Assembly (NCBI GenBank): GCA_024803745.1
Contig: JANJXV010000004.1
Span: 43,898,858 to 43,962,857 of the forward strand
Length of the DNA stretch: 64,000 nucleotides
Direction of reading: 5' to 3'
From: Megascapheus bottae
Lineage: Eukaryota > Chordata > Mammalia > Rodentia > Geomyidae
Part shown: in pieces, positions 25,840 to 37,809 of the stretch
Layout: each line of letters starts with the position of its first letter
Numbering within the stretch: the stretch's first letter is position 1
Made by a program: the position numbers and the translations under genes
Notes under the pieces: model-generated
Seen by the model: the letters and a program-made list of their open reading frames with translations, nothing else
What the model was told of the DNA's origin: nothing
Database searches by the model: none

Positions 25840-27681
25840 GGACTCTTGGAAGATGGCACCGAGACAATAGGGACTCTGCCTAGCTCTCTCTCACAAAAAG
25901 TGAGAACCAGGGAGTCACACGAGCCAACTACCTTAAGAAATCCACAACAACAAACTCAAAAAGTAACAGAGAAGGACTCAAACTGGAAAAGAAATCCAGA
26001 TAAAGATCACATCCAACTTTCTCAAAGAATTCAGAATGCGAGGACCACTCCTCCACCCCTCGCCTCTGGCTCCAAGCCGCGAAAAGCCGTGAGGATGGCA
26101 GCCCCGACCACGGTAGAAACCAGCATAGGACGGGCCAGCTAGCCGCAGAAGCAGCTGAACCCAGACGCCGAACCAGAACAGCAAGCAACAGAACCCAGAC
26201 ATGGACACAGGCAGCAGCGGAGATCCGATTGGAGTGAAAGACTCCCCACCACCATGGAACACCCACAGACGGAATGCAGAGGTGTGAGTAACACAGCGGG
26301 TCCCCAAACCCACTGGGAAATCAGAGCTGGTGCCAAGCAATAGAACTTAACTCAGACCCCTCCAGCCCGCCTGAGAAAGACTGAGAGGAGCAGGGGGGCA
26401 AGGAATTTAGAATCCTGTCCCTTCCCTCAACAACCCCCTCCCCAGGCCATTGACTGGAGAATGACAGGCGGGCTACCCTAAGACCCAGCACCCCACCAAG
26501 GGAGGCGGAGTTTTCCCAGCCCACACCCACACAACAGGCTCCTGTCCCAGGCCTCTGAATGGAGACTGACAGGCGGGCGGTCGCTAAGACCCAGCACCCC
26601 ACCAGGGGAGGCAGAGTTGTCCCAGCTCCAACCCGCCCTACAAGTTCCTCTCACAGGCCACTGGGTCTGGAGAGTGGAGGGCGCTGAGACCCTGCCTTAC
26701 AACAGTGGGTGGGGTGTATGGGAAAATAGGAGCCAGCATCTGTCCCCTCAAATCTTGAGCCGGGCACCCTCCAGGTGGGAATTCTGAGCAAGACAGCACC
26801 AAGGGGCCCCCCATAGTCACAGACTCCTGGCCAAAGCGGCAGAAACACAGCAGGGAACAGAAGGGCTAACCAGCAGCCAGGCACCTCTTTCTGAGAATTA
26901 GAAAGGTTCGGCTTTGCCCTTGAAGCCCAAGTCCTCAGCTGGGCCCTGCCCCTGGGAATGGAACAGACACCTGCTGGTCCTGCTGAGAGCCGCTGGAAAC
27001 TCCCAAACCCCAGACCCTTGGCCGGGGGCCTGCCCCTGGAAGCAGCACAGAAAAACCAACCCTCTGCCCAGCACGCTCAGACTGAAGCTTGCAGATCCAT
27101 CCCATGGCCTACTGTGAGGCCACTGGTTGGGCGGAGAGCTACTCGTGCAGCAACACATAAGTTTTATCTAATACTTTCCAAACTTTGTACTCAAATACGC
27201 TACATGCTTACCAACTTAGGTCAGTTATCCTTACGCTATACCTTTTCTTCATTACTATAATAATCTTACACTTCTACGTAATTCCTCTTGTACCTACCCT
27301 GTTCTCTCTCATACTATTTTTCTATCTCTGGTCCTCTGATCATCTTTCAATCCTTCTAATGCATGCATCTACACTTGATGAGTGTTGAGCAATACTGTAT
27401 ATCTAGGTGTTCAATTATACTCTAGGTCCAGAGGGACTTAAATACAATAGAGATTGGATTGAGAGGCTTACTGTTTTGGTCATAAATTGGTTATCAGTGG
27501 TTGTACTAGGCTGGTCTGTAAGTGCACAAAAAGAAAGAGTGATAACACCAATCAAAAATTTTGAACATCTAGTGTCTGCCAGCTAAAGAGGTCTAGGTTG
27601 GTTATATCTGACAACAATAATCGTGTTTAGTATTAATCTTCCTCCCATTTTCAAATGGGCAGAACAAGAAACTCAAGAAAA
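25840..27681 (+). promoter_or_regulatory. L1 5'UTR / internal promoter
   Basis: About 1.8 kb, much richer in G+C and CpG than its surroundings between about 26030 and 27130, then AT-rich before ORF1. Starts with the AAGATGGC motif and contains a 105 bp tandem repeat. Family knowledge: this is where L1 pol II transcription starts, sometimes in both directions. Several minus-strand frames of 60-120 codons reflect low stop density in GC-rich DNA. Confidence 0.85.
26441..26755 (+). repeat. 105 bp tandem repeat inside L1 5'UTR
   Basis: CCCAGGCC and GACAGGCGGGC recur with a spacing of 105 bp (26441/26546 and 26463/26568). TAAGACCCAGCACCCCACCA recurs with the same spacing. A third, degenerate copy starts near 26652 (CACAGGCCACTGG). 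Two good copies plus a partial one. Confidence 0.85.
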
Positions 27682-28838
27682 ATGTCAAATCAAGGAATAA
27701 CATCCCCAACCTAATATAAACAGACAATAAAACAGTCACTGGCAAACCTAGAGGAGAGTCTTCCAAATGCTATACAAATGCAATTGATAAACATCATTAA
27801 TGAAAAATGTGAAAATATAAAGAAAGAGATAAGGGAGGAAGCCATAGCTAAACAAGAAGAAACCATAAACAAGGTGATAAGTGAAAAAGGAGAAGCCATA
27901 AAGGAAACCATAATAAAGGTTTTTCAAAGAAAAATGGATGAATTCATAGTATCCACAAAAAGGTGAATGAACTCCAGAAAATGTCCAAAGAAAATAAAGC
28001 TACTGAGCTAACCACTCAAATGGAAATCAAGGTGCTAAAGAAATCCATACATGATCTAAAAGAAGAGATGCAAGGCATCAAAAATGAGCAACTAGAAGCA
28101 AAGGAGATGAAGAATAAAGTAGATAGCTTTGATAGCAGGTTAGACAATTCAGAAGAGAGAATTTCCGGGGCTGAAGATAATTTAGTTGTTATAGAGAAAT
28201 AACAGAAAATGAGTCAATCCAAATCTAGGAAATATGAGAGAGGTCTTCAGGAGGTCCAAGGTACAATTAGGAAGCATAATTTAAGGCTAATTGGTATTAA
28301 GGAAGGTGTGGAGAAAGAGGTCAATGGTATTGGAAATATACTTCAGGGAATCATCTCAGAGAATTTCCCAAATAACTAGAAGGGCAGGCCCATCCAGATA
28401 CAAGAAGCTTTTAGAACCCCAAACAGACCTGACCAGAAAAGAACATCCCACCGACACATTATAATCCAAACTGGATCAATAGAGACCAAAGAAAGGATCC
28501 TAAAGGCAGCCAGGGAGAAGGGATCAATCACGTATAAAGGCAAACCAATCAGAAAAACCCCAGACTTCTCAGCAGAGACCATGCAAGCAAGAAGGGACTG
28601 GAAGCATATATGTCATGCCCTGAAGTCAAATAACTACCAACCAAGAATACTGTACCCAGCTAAGCTATCATTCATAAATGAGGGAACAATAAAAACATTC
28701 CATTCCAGGGAAAAGCTTCAACATTATGTAGCAACCAAACCAACATTACAGAAAATTCTCAAAGGTGTTCTACACATAGAAAACCAACACAAATGTAATG
28801 CAGAGAAAGAAATGGCATCTAAAACTCATACCATCTGA
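27682..28838 (+). pseudogene. L1 ORF1 (RNA-binding chaperone) remnant
   Basis: L1 ORF1 encodes the trimeric nucleic-acid chaperone that packages L1 RNA. The frame opens at 27682. A stop follows at 27712, then a Lys/Glu-rich coiled-coil segment with repeated KEEI/EEAI-type heptads (27778-27966). A frameshift near 27963 moves to a second frame holding the rest of the coiled coil (SEERISGAEDN), with a stop at 28200. The RRM segment includes LRLIG and ISENFPN and is followed by a stop at 28377. The C-terminal domain contains REKGSITYKGKPIR, QARRDW and PRILYPAKLSF, ending at 28838. About 385 codons, close to the usual length. Four disabling changes make it a pseudogene. Confidence 0.9.
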
Positions 28839-28886
28839 CTACCACAAGAACTGTCAAGGCACAGGACCTAATGAAAGCTTTTAAAA

Positions 28887-31800
28887 ATGGCAGGAACTAA
28901 TAAATATTTCTCAATCCTGACTCTCAATATCAAGGACTTAACTCTCCAATTAAAAGACAGAGATTATCTAGTTGGATCAAAAAGCAAGATCCACCGTTCT
29001 GCTGTCTTCAAGAGACACATCTTACCCAAAAAAACAAATGTTTTTTGAAAGTGAGAGGTTGGAATAAACTTTATCAAGCTAACAGCCCCCATAAACAGGC
29101 TGGAGTTGCCATCCTCATATCAGATAAAATAGACTTCAAACTAAAATTAGTGAGAAAAGATAAAGAAGATAACTAAATATTATTAAAGTGATCTTTTCTC
29201 CAGGAAGACATAACCATCCTAAATATCTACACACCAAATTCCGGAGCACCAAACTTCATCAAGCAAACTTTACATTATTTGAAACCATACATAGATCAAA
29301 ACACAGTGATTGTTGGTGACTTTAATACACCACTCTCACCTATTGACAGATCAACCATGCAAAAATTCAACAAAGAAACCTTAGAATTGAACAACTGTAC
29401 AGACCAACTCGATCTAACAGACATCTGTAAATTATTCCACTCAGCCACAACACAATATACGTTTTTTTCAGCAGCACATGGGACATTCTCCAAAATAGAC
29501 CACATTTTAGGGCATAAAACAAACCTGGGCAGATTCAGAAACACTGAATTATTCCCTGCACTCTCTCAGACCACAAAGGCATCAAATTGGAACTGAACAC
29601 CCATAACCACCAATGAAAACCCTGTAACTCATAGAGATTGAACAACACATTGTTAAATCAAAAATGAGTCACTGAAGAGATCAAAACAGAAATCCAACAG
29701 TTTATGAAATTTAACAAAAAGAAGAACACAAAATACCAGCTTTTTTGGGACACAGCAAAGGCAGTTCTCAGAGGAAAATTTATAGCTCTGAGTGCCTACA
29801 ATAACAAATTGGAAATATCGCAAACCAACAATTTAATGTCACACTTTAAGGTGCTGGAAAAAGAGCAACAAACCATCCCTAATGTCAGGAGAATGAAGCA
29901 AATTATTAAAATCAAAGTGGAATTAAATGAATTGGAGTCCAAAAAAACTATAGAAAGAATCAACAAAACAAGAAGTTGGTTCTTTGAAAAAATTAACAAA
30001 ATTGACAGACGCTTAGCAAATCCTACCAAAAAAAGAAGGGAGCATACCGAAATAAACAAAATCACAGACGAAAATGGTAATATCATGACAGAAATTACGA
30101 AGAACAAGAGTATCATGAGGGAATACTTCTCAAACCTTTACGCCAACCAATTTGAGAATCTACAAGAAATAAATGAATTCCTAGCCAATATTAACATACA
30201 CACACTGAACCAAGAAGAACTATCCCAACTAAACAGGCTTATTTCAAGCACTGAAATAGAAATGGCAATAAGAGACCTTCCACCTAAGAAAAGCCCAGGG
30301 CCAGATGAATTCACAGTTGAATTCTATAAGGTCTTCAAAGCAGAGCTCACACCAATACTCCTCAAGCTCTTCAACGAAATTGAAAATGAAGGTTCTTTAC
30401 CAAACTCATTCTATGAAGCCAGTATAACCCTCTTCCCCAAACCAGACAGAGATTCATCAAAGAAAGAGAACTATAGACCTATTTCTTTGATGAACATCGA
30501 TGCAAAACTTCTCAACAAAATACTGGCCAACCGTCTACAACTTATCAAAAAAATTATACACTATGATCAAACAGGATTCATCACAGGGAGGCAAAACTGG
30601 TTGAACATACGCAAATCAATCAATATAATTCAACACATCAACAAGAGCAAGGATAAAAATCACATGATTGTCTCAATAGATGCAGAAAAGGCATTTGACA
30701 AGATCCAACACCCTTTATGTTAAAAGCTCTGGAGAAACTAGGAATCCATGGAACATTCCTCAATATAATAAAGGCTGTGTATGACAAATCCACAGCTAGT
30801 ATTATACTTAATGGCGAAAAGCTAAAGCCATTCCCTCTAAAATCAGGAACGAGACAAGGATGCCCACTCTCTCCACTCCTCTTTAACATAGTATTAGAAT
30901 TCCTAGCCAGTGCAATAAGGCAAGAAGCAAGCATAAAGGGGATCCAAATAGGGAAAGAGGAAGTAAAACTTTCCCTCTTTGCAGATGACATGATTCTGTA
31001 TTTAAAGAATCCTATAGACTCTACTCCCAAGCTCCTTGAGCTGATTCAAAACTTTGGCAAGGTAGCACGGTATAAAATTAACCGTCAAAAATCAACTGCC
31101 TTCCTCTATGCCAACAGTGAGAGGAACGAGGGAACAATCAGGAAAGCAACTCCTTTTGCAATAGCCTCAAAGAAAATAAAGTACCTAGGAATTAGCTTAA
31201 CTAAGAATGTAAAGGACCGTTTTGATGAAAATTTTAAAACCCTAAAAAAGGAAATTAAAGCAGAACTAAGGAAATGGAAAAACCTCCCATGCTCCTGGAT
31301 TGGAAGAATCAACATTGTGAAAATGACAATCTTGCCAAGGGCTATCTAAAAATTCAATGCAGTACCCATCAATATCCCAATGTCATTCTTTAAAGAAATA
31401 GAAGAGGCAATCCAAAATTTCATATGGAATAATAAAAGACCCTGTATAGCAAAAACGCTTCTTAGCAGAAAGAACAGTGCAGGAGGAATTTCAATACCAA
31501 ACTTTAGACTCTATTACAGAGCTATAATTATCAAAACAGCTTGGTACTGGCACAAGAACAGGCCTGAAGATCTATGGAATAGAACTGAGGACCCAGATAT
31601 TAAACCACAGACCTATGGCCACCTAATCTTTGACAAGGGAGCCAAAAAAATAGAATGGAAGAAAGACAACCTCTTCAAAAATGGTGCTGACAGAACTGGT
31701 TAAGCACCTGCAGAAAACTAAAGTTGGATCCTTCTTTGTCACCCTGCACTAAAATTAACTCCAAATGAATCTAAGACCTGGAGGTAAAAGCTGACACACT

Positions 31801-32739
31801 GAAACCTTTACAAGAAGGAATAGGAGATACACTAGGCCTCCTTGGCATAGGTAGAAACTTTCTTAATAAAGACCAAGAATCACAACAAATCAGAGAAAGG
31901 CTGAATAAGTGGGACTGCATTAAACTGCAGAGCTTTTGTATGGCAAAGGACATAGCTAGTCAATTAATTAGGAAGCCTACAGAGTGGGAGAAGATCTTCA
32001 CCAACCATACAACAAAGGCCTCTTATCTAAAATATATCTACAGCTCAAAAAATTGAATCACTCCAAAACTAATCTCCAAATAACAACCATCCCATTAAAA
32101 AATGGGCCAAAGACTTAAAGAGAGTCTTCTCTGAAGAAGAAACAAATATGGCCTATAGACACATGAAGAAATGCCTGACATCTCTGGTCATAAAAGAAAT
32201 GCAAATCAAAACAACTCTAAGATTCCACCTCACTCTAGTTAGAATGGCCAGGATCAAGAAAACTAATAACAACAGATGCTGGAGGGGATGTGGCCAGGAG
32301 GGATCACTACTACATTGTTGGTGAGAGTGCAAATTCATTCAACCACTATGGAAAGCAGTATGGCAGTTCCTCAAAAGACTAAACATAGAGCTCCCCTATG
32401 ACCCAGCAATTCCACTACTTGGCATTAACCCAAATGTCCAGAAACAAGGAAATACTAAATCCACTAGCACAACAATGTTCATTGCAGTACTATTTACCAT
32501 AGCAAAGATATAGAACCAACCTAGATGTCCCTCAGTTGATGAATGGATCAACTAGATGTGGTATTTGTACACAATGGAATTCTATGCTGCTGTCAGAAAG
32601 AATGATATTGGCCCATTTGTAAGGAAATGGAAAGACTTAGAAACAAATCATATTAAGTGAAGTAAGCCAGACTCAAAGGAACTCAGGCTCAATGTCAAAA
32701 TCATTTGTCAAAAACAGTGGAAACCTTGGACTCTCCTAG
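28887..32739 (+). pseudogene. L1 ORF2 (endonuclease / reverse transcriptase) remnant
   Basis: L1 ORF2 encodes the nicking endonuclease and reverse transcriptase that perform target-primed insertion. The frame opens at 28887 with LTLNIKDL (endonuclease N-terminal motif). GDFNTPLS and SKIDHI lie in the frame 29279-29596; the SDH motif is present but out of frame there. RT motifs follow in 29704-30723: [45 protein letters not shown] frameshift near 30720 leads to [14 protein letters not shown] and the catalytic FADD in [10 protein letters not shown] stop lies at 31347, and further breaks follow after 31703. The C-terminal Cys/His domain (C-X3-C-X7-H) is at about 32277-32340, with the final stop at 32737-32739. 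About 3.85 kb, as expected for the family; multiple breaks inactivate it. Confidence 0.93.
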
Positions 32740-33118
32740 CAGGGATTTGCAATAGAGCAAAACCTTGTTACAAAAGGCCATATAGTAGGACGCTAAATGA
32801 AAGGATCTCTAGTATATAAGCCATATAATGAATGATTGTTGTCCTTAAGGAACTATGTTATCTGTCATCTCTTTGGCTGTTCCTTGGTTAGCTCATATTG
32901 TTACAGTATCACACTTTGTTATCTGATATATTGGATATATTTGTATTTGTTTATTTGAAATTGGATAGGGAAGGGGGAAAACCTAAATGAGGGGGTCGGG
33001 GGGAGGGTAATGGGGACCAAGACATGTGAAAGGGTATCAATGTATGTGAATTAATGCACCTTCTATCTGGCAAATATCATGTAACCCTTTCATTAATTAC
33101 AGTAAAAATTATTTAAAA
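32740..33118 (+). other. L1 3'UTR with G-rich tract
   Basis: Contains GGGGGTCGGGGGGAGGG then TAATGGGG (32991-33015), four G-runs with short loops, a potential G-quadruplex typical of L1 3'UTRs. It ends GTAACCCTTTCATTAATTAC and an A-rich tail. The same 3'UTR is found at 7133-7226, 51936-52507, 57752-58130 and 62201-62396, so these belong to one L1 lineage. Confidence 0.85.
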
Positions 33119-33131
33119 AAAGAAGTGGCTA
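33119..33131. repeat. Right target-site duplication of full-length L1
   Basis: AAAGAAGTGGCTA, identical to 25827-25839; the A-rich tail merges with its first bases. Confidence 0.93.
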
Positions 33132-35440
33132 AACCTAGTCTTGGTTGTCAAGTATCTATAGGGGAAGAAAGAGAACAAAACACAAATCACATTTAAAGAA
33201 TAGGAGCAATACATGCATTGTACATTTACCCAAATTCACAAAACTTTGCTTTTGATAATAATGAATTCACCAACAATCTTCATCAATTATAACAAAAAAT
33301 AGCACACTAATATAAAGTGTTAATAAAAGAAGAGTTGCACTGAAGGTATCAAGAATTGCACTGGCAGTAGGTACCTGAAAATTCTACTTTCGGAACAATT
33401 TTTCTATAAACCTTAAAATTTTCTCTAAAATTATATTTTATCAATTTTGATATATCAACTGGTTGTTTTTACTATATTCTCATTTATTTTGCTGATGACC
33501 ACATATTTAATATATTGTTGATTAATGAAGTAGAATTTTTTTGCTTCCATGATTGATCAGCCATCACTTATCAAACACGTGGTTTTCAACTGCACACTGA
33601 TAATCAGTTAATATGAATTTAATAAGTGAAATTTAAATACTCTCATAAGCAGTAAGACCGTCTTATTTACTTGTTTTCTGTGAACACAGTTTAAGTTTTA
33701 TGACCATCTCTTAATAATATATTAATAACTTTGAATAAATAACTTTATTAAAGGTGTTCAAATGATAGCTGTGGTATTTTCCCACTAAATGTCATGCTAT
33801 TAAGGAATAAGCGCTTGAGAAATAAAACAGTCTAGTGATAATATTGAATAAATATTTTCTCTGTGGACAATGGTTAATATGATTTAATTAAAATAGCATT
33901 AATTGATTTCTGATTTTGAATAAAATAATCCTTCATTAGAGAAAACATTGTACAATTGTTTTAAAAGCCATTTTTAGCAAAATAAAAATGAGTGTGTTTT
34001 GTATTAGTAATAGAAAGGAAAAAGTGAGTTTACTTTTACTTGACTGAATCAGAGAATTCTAGACTAAAATTCCAAAAACTTTCAACTTAAACAATGATTC
34101 TGAGTTGCCCAAATCCTAAATTGGAGAGTGTGGCCATAGCAAGAAATATAGTACCACAGAACTGGCTAGAATTAAATTTAGATTTATGGTCCAAGACTAC
34201 ATTATATTTTCCCCTATTACTTCCATTGACCCTCATTAGATCTCTTAACATTTTCAGTGTGACTTCTTAAGTGAAAAATAGAAACAGAATAAATACTTTC
34301 ATCTAAGCAATTGTGACCCCAAAGGTAACTTAGCTACGCTTACCTATATCCCTTTAGTTTCCTGCATAATAATCAACTGTGTCATATGCCACCTTGCCCT
34401 TTTGCCAGTTCTTCATTCCCCTGTCTAAAATGATCTCCTTTCTCCACTATCCACATTCTCCAACATACATATGTGATACTTTTCCTCCTTCATCAAATAT
34501 TTTATCCAAATGTGTTTAGGTTCAGTGATTTGTGTAGCATTTGTATGCAAGCACAATCCAATTTATCACACATTAATATCTTGTGTTATTCCTTGTGTAT
34601 AGGTCAGCCACTATGGTGAGAGATATTTGAATATACTATTTTTATAATAATATTGTCCACATGCAAATGAGGCTTTAAGTATTTTATAACCTAGAGAGAT
34701 TCATTCCAATCGAAACATATACCTCTGAACTGAAGAAATGGCAAAGTATCCCTTTGTGAAAATTTCAAGAACATATCTAGGAAGTGGATATCTTATCAAA
34801 TTAATAAGCATTAATTTAATATTCTGTGTGAAACCTTGCCAATTGTCTTATTCACCTTTATAATTGTAATGAACCTAATATCCCTAAGGCGCTAGAGACC
34901 AAGGAACTGCCTGGTAAATGTTTGCTGAATATGATTTCAATCTAACTGAGCACAATTTTTAAAGATTAAAAGTATTTGAAGAATTTTAACTGTTTTGGAT
35001 TGTGTTCTAAGCCACATAAAATAAGGTTTCATTCTATAGTAAATATAATCCCAAATTAACTAACCATCTATAGAGAACAAGTAATTCATTTATGGGGGTG
35101 TAGCTATGAACAATCTTAGATCTTATAGAAACAATGATAGAAGTTATAATAAATTATACATTAATTAGACAACAAAGCGTATCTATACACATATATCCAA
35201 ATTTGTCTGGAGTATGAAGACTTACTTTATAAACTATCACAAATCAATAAACACAATGATCTCATTTTATATGATCTTATTTTATATAATCATATCAGGG
35301 TAACATCTGAAACATACTTTTCAAAACTAAAGATTTAATAATGGTAAACAAATTCTAAGAATTTTTTTCTTGCTTGTGATATTATAAAATGCTTAATGAA
35401 GTGGGAAAAATCAGGAATCAAGTGTATAAATCAAATTTAC
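33132..35440. other. Intron, no recognisable feature
   Basis: AT-rich, about 2.3 kb. No repeat recognised beyond short A and T runs. Confidence 0.5.
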
Positions 35441-35447
35441 AAGAACA

Positions 35448-35506
35448 TTTTAATCTCACTTAACTAAAACTTTTTAATCTCACTTAGCTAAAACTTTTTA
35501 ATCTCT
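35448..35506. repeat. 24 bp tandem repeat, about 2.4 copies
   Basis: The unit TTTAATCTCACTTARCTAAA recurs at 24 bp spacing (AATCTC at 35452, 35476 and 35500). A stray TTTTAATCTCAC occurs again near 35543. Confidence 0.85.
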
Positions 35507-35889
35507 CTAAGAATGTTAAACTAGTTAATTAAGCCTAACCATTTTAATCTCACAGGAAGTCTGTATCACACTTTCGTAAATGCTGCACTGTATAACTATA
35601 GTCAAATACTTTGTGAATCCGTAGTGAAATACACTTGGCTCTGTGGAATGTCATCTCCACTGTTAATAGCCTCAGCCTCTAATATCTTGCGTGTATATTT
35701 TTGCTGAGGTAGGATCTGTTCTACACCTTAACGTTCTAAGACACACAGCAGATCACTGCCTTCTTAGAACTGAGCGATGGTTTCTAGCACAGACAGTCTC
35801 TGAACACTTCCTTAACATCTGTTCATCATATTCTCAGGCTCCCTTTCAGTGCCTTACCTCTTCAGATAAAAACTAATCACTCACAGCCG

Positions 35890-36123
35890 AGTCCAAGTCC
35901 GGTGGCTCACTCTGCAATCCTAGCTACTCAGGAGGATGAGATCTGAGGAGTTCAAAGCCAGCCCAGACACTAAAGGCCATGAGAATCTTATCTCCAATTA
36001 ACCAGAAGAAAACCCGAAATGGGGGCTATGGCTCAAGGGGTAGGGTGATAGCCTTGAGCTGAAGAGCTCAGGGACAGCACCCAGGCCCAGTTTGAATGCC
36101 CCATGACCTACAAAAGAAAAAAA
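35890..36123 (+). mobile_element. B1-dID composite SINE
   Basis: CCGGTGGCTCACTCTGCAAT, CTAGCTACTCAGGAGGATGA, AATCTTATCTCCAATTAACC, GATAGCCTTGAGCTGAAGAG and CTCAGGGACAGCACCCAGGC in order, with an A-rich end. One of the clearest copies in the window. Confidence 0.92.
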
Positions 36124-36190
36124 TAACAACAAACAAAAACAAAATCAACTGACCACTCACTCGTTCATCCACAGGTGCCCTCTCAATCCC

Positions 36191-36249
36191 TTCAGATCTC
36201 AGCCTCCTAAGTAGATAGGAGTACATCTATAAACTACAAGCACCCAGCT
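36191..36249 (-). mobile_element. B1 head fragment, antisense
   Basis: TTCAGATCTCAGCCTCCTAA, GTAGATAGGAGTACATC and a CACCCAGCTT end are the reversed B1 head. Only about 70 bp from the forward copy to its left, so the two can pair. Confidence 0.78.
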
Positions 36250-37700
36250 TATGTTTAGATTGAATTGAAGGAACATATATTTCAAATATAAGAAAATTCA
36301 AGTTTCTATAATAGCATGTATATAAATAATGTATCTATACTTAGATATATCTATATGTAGATATATTTATATATGCATGTAAGTATATAGAGATTATATG
36401 GATATATAATATACCTATATCTAGATAAATTGTAATACATATAATATTGCTACACAAATCTGAATACCTACTCCTTGGTTTAAAAAAAACAAGATTTCAT
36501 TTTAGAAGTGAGTATTTTATTCAAATCAATACTTACTACATAGTATACATACAGTGAAAAGCAGAAAACTGCAGTGTAACATATGGGGATTTCTTTCACA
36601 CTAGTGGGTCCTGAATTGAAATAATTAAGGAAACATGATTACTTCCACAGTAGATTTAGCTGCTGTTTTAACAGCGTCACTGTTATGTAAAATGGTCTGT
36701 GATAATTTCAAACCAAACTAACCAAGTCTGCCAAACCTGCCCTCGATAGCAGAATAAAAATGAACTTTTGAAATGGGTTAGTTCAAAGAAGTCCCTAGGA
36801 CCTCATGAAGCTTGGAGAGGACGAATTTGTTTGTTGCACTTTCTTTTAAAACAATTTACTTTTTGTACATTTTCAAATTATGTAGTTTGTTAAATATTTA
36901 GACTCACGCACTATATCTTTTGCAATATTGTTTTTACTTAACTCTGTCCATTGGACATATTAATATTTCAATGCCATTTGAATAAGTTCAGTTCCCTAGA
37001 GAACATATGTATCTAGAATTGGTAATGGAAAGTAAAACAAAGTTATTTAAAAATAATCAGAATTAGTATATGTCAGTAATCTAAAGTAAAAGTTAAGGTG
37101 TATATTTTTCTGAGAAGCATGGTATTTATTGTCTTACTTTGCAGGATTAGTAATTTCCTTTCATAAATGTAATCACTACATTTAAAATATATTTTGTGAA
37201 AGTTATTATATCAAGAATAGTCACCTATATATAAAAGATGTTCTGTTATGTTCTACATTTATTATTGTTTAACTTAGATAGTACAGAAGGAAAAACAGTG
37301 CTACTCAAAAGCAGAGTTATTTTTTAAAGCAAATAGTTGAGGAAAAAAGACAAAATTGTAATATAATGTATGTATGCAGATTTTCAAAACACAATTAGAA
37401 TGTTTGTAGTTAGTATTAGCCCCTCTAAAATATTCATACTAATTCTGTGTTTGATTTTCAGTGATTCCATCTATATATTTCCTGGTAATCCTATTTTACA
37501 ATCCCAGCTCAAATGGCTATGGAACCATAGCCAGTGTTTTAGCTAGCAAATACTAACACTAAGCTGGATGGTAATTGACAAGCTACTGAAATCCTGAATT
37601 TCTAATTCTGTTCTAGTAAATCTTTCTTCATTTGGCAATAAATAAATGTATTGAATTTCCATGTTCTCCTTTTTAAAAACAGGTAAGGGATAATGGTTAT
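36250..37700. other. Intron with an AT-rich patch
   Basis: 36310-36440 is TATATA/GATATA-rich low-complexity DNA. The rest is unassigned; 36620-36840 is less AT-rich and unannotated. Confidence 0.45.
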
Positions 37701-37710
37701 AGAAAGATAA

Positions 37711-37803
37711 TTTGGAGGTCAGTAGCCTTGTGCTGAAGTGATCAGGGACAGAGCCCAAGCCCATAGCCCAAGCCTCAGGACCAACAAAAAATAAATAAGT
37801 AAA
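37711..37803 (+). mobile_element. ID-like SINE tail fragment
   Basis: GTCAGTAGCCTTGTGCTGAA, GATCAGGGACAGAGCCCAAG and an A-rich end with AAATAAATAAGT. 5'-truncated. Confidence 0.7.
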
Positions 37804-37809
37804 TACAAA

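Larger units (their letters stand above)
25840..33118 (+). mobile_element. Full-length L1 (LINE-1), antisense to GRIK2, 7.28 kb
   Basis: A complete non-LTR retrotransposon: GC-rich 5'UTR (25840-27681), ORF1 remnant, ORF2 remnant, 3'UTR with a G-rich tract, and an A-rich end. AAAGAAGTGGCTA directly abuts both ends (25827-25839 and 33119-33131), so the insertion is full length with a 13 bp target-site duplication. The 5' end carries AAGATGGC at 25850-25857, similar to the YY1 site at the start of other mammalian L1 promoters. Both ORFs have stops and frameshifts, so the copy is not autonomous. The well-preserved duplication suggests moderate age. Confidence 0.95.

Noticed and set aside
25928..27158. 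Several overlapping minus-strand frames of 60-120 codons in the L1 5'UTR, reminiscent of the primate antisense ORF0
   Set aside because: They overlap in different frames in GC-rich DNA with few stops, and share no recognisable motif. No evidence for translation.
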